Shown: piece after piece, positions 59,781 through 64,000 of the stretch | How positions within the stretch are numbered: the stretch's first letter is position 1 | How the letters are laid out: the number at the start of each line of letters is the position of its first letter | DNA from: Streptomyces sp. NBC_01214 | Lineage (GTDB): Bacteria; Actinomycetota; Actinomycetes; Streptomycetales; Streptomycetaceae | Length of the DNA: 64,000 nt | NCBI RefSeq assembly: GCF_026340975.1 | Contig: NZ_JAPEOS010000001.1 | Span: forward strand, 5,117,001 to 5,181,000 | Direction: 5' to 3' | Made by a program: the position numbers and the translations under genes | Notes under the pieces: model-generated | The model's database searches: none | The model's input: the letters and a program-made list of their open reading frames with translations, nothing else | What the model was told of the DNA's origin: nothing

Positions 59781-61159
59781 CCGCGACCCAGCAAGAACCG
59801 AAGACCGGCCGCACCGTGCTCCCCACCGCGTCACGCTGGCTGACGCTGCTGCTCGTGGTCTTCGCGGTGCTCGTCACGTCCCGTTCCCTGAGCGAGGGCA
59901 TCTACGACATCGCGTTCGCCAACCTGGCCCTGGACCTCTCCGGCCTGGTCAGCACGGTCGGCCTGGTGTACTGCGTGGGCTACGGCGTGGAGGTCGTCGC
60001 CTCGATCGCGGCCGGCCCCCTGCTAGACCGAGGTAACCCAAAGACCGTCCTGGTCGTGGCCTATCTCGTCAAGATCGGCGTGTTCGTCGGCATCGGCATC
60101 GGCTCCACGTTCCTCTCCTCCCACCTGTGGGCGATCGTCGTCGCGGCCGCCACGGTGGACCTGGTCCACCACATCGGGGAAATGGCCCTGTTCGTGCTCC
60201 TGCCGCGGATCCTCGACGCCAAGACCCTCGTCCGGGTGCAGGGCGTCGGCGGAACCATCCGCTCGGCCGCCGAACTACTCTCCCCGGTCGTGGCGGGCCT
60301 GGTCATCGCCCTGCTCCCCGGGTCCCAGGCCCTCCTCGTCGCCGCTGGCCTCCAGGTCCTCGCCCTAGCCGTCTTCGCTGGCTTCATCGCCGTCGTGGCC
60401 CGGCAGCCGGGATCCGTGCAGCCAAAGCCCGTTCACGCGCAGGGGCCTGACGCCGCGACCAGCGTGAAGGCCGCCAGCGCTGCACCCGAAGAAGAACCCG
60501 CCCCCGCCCCTGCCCCTGCCCCTGCCCCCCTCCCGTCCCGCCGCGTGGTGGCGCGGACCCTTGCCACCAGCCCGGCCTGGCGCCGCTTCCTCACCTTCCA
60601 CGCCCTGACCGTGCTCGCCCTCTCGACGGTCATCCTTTCCCTGCTCTCCCTCATGAGGGAGACCTTCGACATGTCGCCGGCCCGCGCCGGCTCCTTCCTG
60701 GCGTTCTCCACCATCGGAGCCATCATCGGTGGCTTCGTCGTCGCGAAAGCCGGCCCGGAAGGCATCTACTCCAGCCTCCGCTGGGCCACCGCCCTCGCGG
60801 GCGCCGGCACCCTCACGGCGGCACTGCTCGGTGGGACGCAGTGGATCCTCGCGGGCGCCCTCATCCTCTTCGGTCTCGGCTTCACCGTGTACCTCAGGTC
60901 GGCCGGACTCCTCGTTCAGCTGCGCGCCCCCGCCGCCTTGCTCGGCACCTGGCACGGCCTCCTCGACGCCGTCATCCGCATCGTCAGTGCCGGGGCGATC
61001 CTCGCCACCGGCTTCCTCTTCGACCGCTTCGGAGGCAGGCCCGTCTACCTCGTCTTCGGCACGCTCCTCCTGCTCACCGCAGCCTTCTGGTCCACCTTCG
61101 GCACCCAAGACCAGCACAACCTCGGCTCAACCCCCCTGCACCCCGCCCCCGCCCCGTAA
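59777..61159 (+). CDS. Major facilitator superfamily transporter
   Basis: A 460-residue transporter, GTG start overlapping the upstream stop (GTGA). Membrane segments are recognisable throughout, for example LTLLLVVFAVLVTSRSLSEG, VVAYLVKIGVFVGIGIGSTF, LLVAAGLQVLALAVFAGFIA, FLTFHALTVLALSTVILSLL, LAGAGTLTAALLGGTQWILA. The loop between the two halves (about residues 215-255) is cytosolic and contains an AP dipeptide repeat (EEEPAPAPAPAPAPLPS), encoded by a run of CCCTGC units. The conserved GxLxDRxG-like loop is GPLLDRGNPKT. Substrate unknown; probably an exporter. It is preceded by its coupled partner gene. Confidence 0.87.
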   Translation: MTATQQEPKTGRTVLPTASRWLTLLLVVFAVLVTSRSLSEGIYDIAFANLALDLSGLVSTVGLVYCVGYGVEVVASIAAGPLLDRGNPKTVLVVAYLVKIGVFVGIGIGSTFLSSHLWAIVVAAATVDLVHHIGEMALFVLLPRILDAKTLVRVQGVGGTIRSAAELLSPVVAGLVIALLPGSQALLVAAGLQVLALAVFAGFIAVVARQPGSVQPKPVHAQGPDAATSVKAASAAPEEEPAPAPAPAPAPLPSRRVVARTLATSPAWRRFLTFHALTVLALSTVILSLLSLMRETFDMSPARAGSFLAFSTIGAIIGGFVVAKAGPEGIYSSLRWATALAGAGTLTAALLGGTQWILAGALILFGLGFTVYLRSAGLLVQLRAPAALLGTWHGLLDAVIRIVSAGAILATGFLFDRFGGRPVYLVFGTLLLLTAAFWSTFGTQDQHNLGSTPLHPAPAP

Positions 61160-61388
61160 GGGCCCACGCCGGTTGGCCGCTTCGTCGGCCACAGTTGAGC
61201 ACCGCACCGCACCGCGCCGAGATTGGCGACGGCGTCCCCGTCCTGCCATGCATGCCTGCCGGACTGGGCGGTCCCCGGGCAACCACGATCCGGCCCAGTC
61301 GGGGGCGGGCCGCGGCGCCGGCCCGCCAGGTTGTGGATCGCGTCGGACAAGCTCCCCTCATCCGACGCGACAAACTGCGTCGCCAGTG
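61160..61388. other. No supported gene downstream of the MFS gene
   Basis: About 230 bp without a recognisable gene. No clear terminator hairpin was seen by eye for the MFS operon. Confidence 0.4.
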
Positions 61389-61801
61389 ATCAGGCCCTTT
61401 GTCGAATGGCACGTCCTTCGTGATGTCCGCCGCCGCACCACCCGCAACCGCTACTCCGTCGGCGCCGCCAAAGCCGACGGCACCGAGATCCGGACCGCCA
61501 TCGCCTTCTGACCTGGCTCGACTCCCACCTGACAAGCCTCGCCGACGCCGATCTGCCCGGCCAGGCACCGGGCCGCGCCCGCAACCCCCTCGGCGCCGGC
61601 GCCCTCCTGCGCTCACACGGCCTCCCCGTTCTCACCGCACGCAATACCGCAATGATCGAAGCTGCTACCGACCTGCCGCCGATCGTCATTGCTGACCTGT
61701 TCGGCCTGCACCCCAGCACTGCCAACCGCTGGGCCCGCTACGCCAACGACAGCTGGAGCCACTACCTGGCGGCTCGAGACCAGGGCACGCCGAGGTCCTG
61801 A
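61389..61801 (+). pseudogene. C-terminal remnant of a tyrosine recombinase-like gene
   Basis: Frame one reads FVEWHVLRDVRRRTTRNRY, SVGAAKADGTEIRTAIAF and a stop; a second frame continues LTWLDSHLTSLADADLPGQ, LRSHGLPVLTARNTAMIEAA, TDLPPIVIADLFGLHPSTAN, RWARYANDSWSHYLAARDQG to a stop near 61801. The second half matches the C-terminal part of Streptomyces integrases, where GLPVLxARNTALxxLATDLP is the conserved region. A single frame change separates the halves and the N-terminus is lost. It may belong with the other recombinase remnant at 30238. Confidence 0.62.
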
Positions 61802-62231
61802 CTCTTCTTCGTCAACGCCTGCACAGCGGGCCCGGTGACCGCAGCAACCGACAAGGCCGAGGCGTTCAACGGGTTCTCGGTCCCGTGCTCTGTCCCGGTC
61901 CCGGTCGCGAAGCCGGTCAGGGACTCCACGCCGTCATCGGGCGGGTAGGTGCGGTGCGGCGCTGGAATCCGCACCGGGCATCAAGATCGACAGCGTCTAC
62001 TGCGACTTACACCGTGAGCACCCTGTCCAGGGCGACCAGCCCCTTCCGCAGTATGCGACTGGCTGGACCACTGGCCGCGCCCGGTTGGGAGCGGCCAGTG
62101 GCCTGGTGGTAGCGGGTGGCGCCGTTGACCGCCTGGGGATGGGGTATCAACGGCGCCGGCGCCGGTGCCGCGCTCGCACAGCACCCTGCTGTGGTGCTCG
62201 AACAGACGCTTGTGCAGGGTCGGGCCCCTGT
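61802..62231. other. No supported gene
   Basis: About 430 bp between the recombinase remnant and the SDR gene. No frame shows a family signature. It contains a repetitive GGCGCCGGCGCCGG stretch near 62150 that can form a local hairpin. Confidence 0.4.
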
Positions 62232-62984
62232 TTAGGGCACGGTGTATCCGCCGTCGACGGGGAGCGCGATGCCGGTGACGAAGCTGGCCTTGTCCGAAGA
62301 GAGCCAAACCACGGCGTCGGCGATCTCCTCTGCGCGGGCGATCCGTCCCAGGGGGTGGGCGGCGTCAAGTGACGTGCGCTGGTCCGCGTCCAGGGCGGCG
62401 ATCATAGGGGTGTCGACCAGGCCGGGGCACACGGCGTTGACGCGTATGCCGTGGGGCGCCACCTCGACCGCCGTGCTCTTGGTCATGCCGATCTCGGCGG
62501 CCTTGGTGGCCGCGTATCCGGAGAAGCCGGGAACCCCGATCAGACCGGCACCGGAGGACATGTTCACGATCGCCCCGGAGCCCTGCGCCGTCATGTGCCG
62601 GAGCTCGCGTTTCATCGACAGGAACACCCCACGCACGTTCAGGGCGATCATCCGGTCAAGCATCTCGGTGGAGTAGTCGCGGGTGAGCTGGTACTCACCG
62701 TCGTATCCTGCGTTGTTCAACGCGATGTCGAGGCGGCCGATGTCCGCGACGGCGGCATCGGCCGCCTTCTCCACCTGCGCCTCGTCGGTGATGTCGGCCA
62801 CCACGTAGCGGGCCGAGCCGCCGGAGGCCTCGATCAGACGGACGGTCTCCTTCAGGGACGCCGCGGTGCGGCCGGCGACCGTCACCAGTGCCCCCTCGGC
62901 TGCCAGGGCCAGGGCGGAGGCCCGCCCGATCCTGCTGCCGCCGCCGGTGACGAGCGCCGAAGCGCCTGCAAACTGCTGGTTCAT
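62232..62984 (-). CDS. SDR family oxidoreductase (altered cofactor motif)
   Basis: A 250-residue classical SDR. The catalytic Ser is in AIVNMSSGAG and the YxxxK is GYAATKAAEIG; NNAGYDGE is the NAG motif. The N-terminal cofactor motif reads TGGGSRIGRA: the position normally occupied by Gly or Ala in TGxxx(G/A)xG is Arg. This may hinder the usual dinucleotide fit. The C-terminal GIALPVDGGYTVP is normal. It is followed 245 bp upstream by a second SDR gene on the same strand, so the two may act in one pathway. The substrate is unknown. Confidence 0.87.
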   Translation of the reverse strand: MNQQFAGASALVTGGGSRIGRASALALAAEGALVTVAGRTAASLKETVRLIEASGGSARYVVADITDEAQVEKAADAAVADIGRLDIALNNAGYDGEYQLTRDYSTEMLDRMIALNVRGVFLSMKRELRHMTAQGSGAIVNMSSGAGLIGVPGFSGYAATKAAEIGMTKSTAVEVAPHGIRVNAVCPGLVDTPMIAALDADQRTSLDAAHPLGRIARAEEIADAVVWLSSDKASFVTGIALPVDGGYTVP

Positions 62985-63229
62985 CTCTCTGGATCCTTCA
63001 TGTCGTTGTGGGGTGATGCCTGTACGGGAGTGGTTGCCGGGAGCACCGCATCAGCCGGTGACACTGGCGGCCGGGCCCGGTGGCCGACGGCACCTCGCGC
63101 TGGAGTGGGGGCGAGGTGCCGCCGATGGCCAGGGGAGGGAATCGGCTCAGCCGGTGAGCTCGTTCAGTGGTGGCCACTGCCGGCTTCCGGGCCGTGGCGG
63201 TGCCAGCACACGGTCCGCCCGGCAGGGCG

Positions 63230-63970
63230 TCAGAGCTGTGCTGTGCCCTGGACGACGACCTCGTTGACGTTGACGTCATCCGGCTGGGCGATGGCGTAGC
63301 CAATGGCCCGGGCGATGGCCGAGGAGTCGATACCGACCGCGTCGAGCGCGGAGCGCACCGCGTCCTGCTGTGCGTCGTTGCCGCCGGAGTGGGTGAGCTC
63401 GGTCTTGGTCAGGCCGGGGCTGACGACGGTGACGCGGACGTCGGTGGTCTCCTGGCGCAGGCCGTCGGAGACCGCCCGTACGGCGAACTTCGTCGCGCAG
63501 TACACGACCCCGGTCGGGTCCACGCGGTGGCCTCCGGTCGAGGCGACGTTGATGATGTGCCCGGACCGGCGCTCACCCATGGTGGGCAGGACCGCCGCGA
63601 TGCCGTACAGCACACCGCGCAGGTTCACGTCGATCATCCGGTCCCATTCGTCGACGCGCAGCTCCTCCATCAAGCCCAGCGGCATGATGCCGGCGTTGTT
63701 GACCAGAACATCGACACGGCCGTGGCGCTCCAGCGCGCCGGAGGCGAAGGCCTCCACGCTGGCGCGATCAGTCACGTCCAGCTGCGCGGACTCGGCGCGG
63801 TGGCCGGCCTCGGTGACCAGGGCGTCCAGGCGGTCGGTGCGTCGGGCGCCGAGGACGACGTGATGGCCTTCGGCGGCGAGGTGGCGGGCGGTCGCCTCGC
63901 CGATGCCGCCGGACGCGCCGGTCACCAGGACGATCTTGCGGTTGGCGTTGGTGGACGGGGTGGTGTTCAT
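63230..63970 (-). CDS. SDR family oxidoreductase
   Basis: A 246-residue classical SDR with TGASGGIGEA (intact Gly-rich motif), NNAGIMPLGL, catalytic Ser in IINVASTGG and YxxxK in VYCATKFAVR. ARRTDRLDALVTEAGHRAE suggests NADP preference through the Arg pair after the second strand. The C-terminus is NEVVVQGTAQL. It is on the minus strand, and its promoter is at the window edge. Substrate unknown; relatives act on small ketones or alcohols. Confidence 0.88.
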   Translation of the reverse strand: MNTTPSTNANRKIVLVTGASGGIGEATARHLAAEGHHVVLGARRTDRLDALVTEAGHRAESAQLDVTDRASVEAFASGALERHGRVDVLVNNAGIMPLGLMEELRVDEWDRMIDVNLRGVLYGIAAVLPTMGERRSGHIINVASTGGHRVDPTGVVYCATKFAVRAVSDGLRQETTDVRVTVVSPGLTKTELTHSGGNDAQQDAVRSALDAVGIDSSAIARAIGYAIAQPDDVNVNEVVVQGTAQL

Positions 63971-64000
63971 GGCTGCGCTTCTTCCTGGGGTGGTGTGCCG

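Noticed and set aside
1..64000. CRISPR arrays, tRNA and rRNA genes
   Set aside because: No regularly spaced repeats, cloverleaf-like sequences or rRNA signatures were seen on reading the window; tRNAscan-SE and a CRISPR finder would settle this.

Overview
The window looks like an accessory region of a Streptomyces-type actinobacterium. Base composition is very GC-rich, starts include GTG, start/stop overlaps of the ATGA/GTGA type are common, and the gene families are typical of Streptomyces: SpoIIE-type phosphatases with HATPase anti-sigma domains, STAS proteins, XRE/TPR regulators, small DUF proteins, an FxLD peptide with its methyltransferase, and CTAG-targeting insertion sequences. The density of insertion sequences and truncated genes suggests a chromosome arm or a large (perhaps linear) plasmid. 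That placement is inferred; no telomere, replication origin or rRNA was seen.

Left part (1-16.5 kb): an 878-bp IS5-like element that split a small gene; two convergent frameshifted STAS genes; an orphan sugar-binding lipoprotein; a large GAF-GAF-SpoIIE-HATPase phosphatase; a separate HATPase protein; a tight three-gene minus-strand operon (DauR-like regulator, PLP aminotransferase, ornithine-cyclodeaminase/mu-crystallin family enzyme); a secreted excalibur protein; an OLD-nuclease remnant; a Doc-type toxin-antitoxin pair; a GNAT; and an XRE/TPR regulator broken at homopolymer runs.

Middle-left (16.5-23 kb): a co-directional run of small regulator-like genes leads into a methyltransferase of the FxLD RiPP system and a 52-residue FxLD peptide whose C-terminus lacks the usual Ser/Cys-rich core. 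It is followed by a DUF6223 membrane protein and a NarL-type two-component pair, with a long inverted repeat between them.

Middle (23-42 kb): a patchwork of insertion sequences (IS5/IS427-like, IS630 with a passenger gene, an IS5-like and an IS701 element abutting at one shared CTAG, and an IS4-like NF041680-type element), small immunity-like genes, an Eis-type acetyltransferase, a class C beta-lactamase-like hydrolase, AraC and LysR regulators, a VOC-cupin fusion, and remnants of Ku, an ATP-dependent DNA ligase, recombinases, an SDR and a GT1 glycosyltransferase.

Right part (42-64 kb): a GT2 glycosyltransferase coupled to a TPR regulator; an 835-aa WD40 protein with about 14 blades that resembles the C-terminal half of a STAND NTPase; a second DNA-ligase remnant; fragments of Lgt, MerR and a SAM methyltransferase; a degenerate NF041680-type transposase gene split by an IS110 element with a strongly structured 5' leader (candidate bridge RNA); a HAD hydrolase gene split by a second, identical copy of the 878-bp IS; an MFS exporter; a recombinase remnant; and two SDR oxidoreductases.

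Two observations frame the window. First, at both copies of the identical IS, removing the element plus one TA duplicate restores an open reading frame, so these are recent simple insertions and the roughly 57 kb between them has not been inverted since. Second, more than a dozen conserved genes are truncated or frameshifted while several very long genes nearby are intact, which argues for real decay in addition to any sequencing errors at homopolymers.
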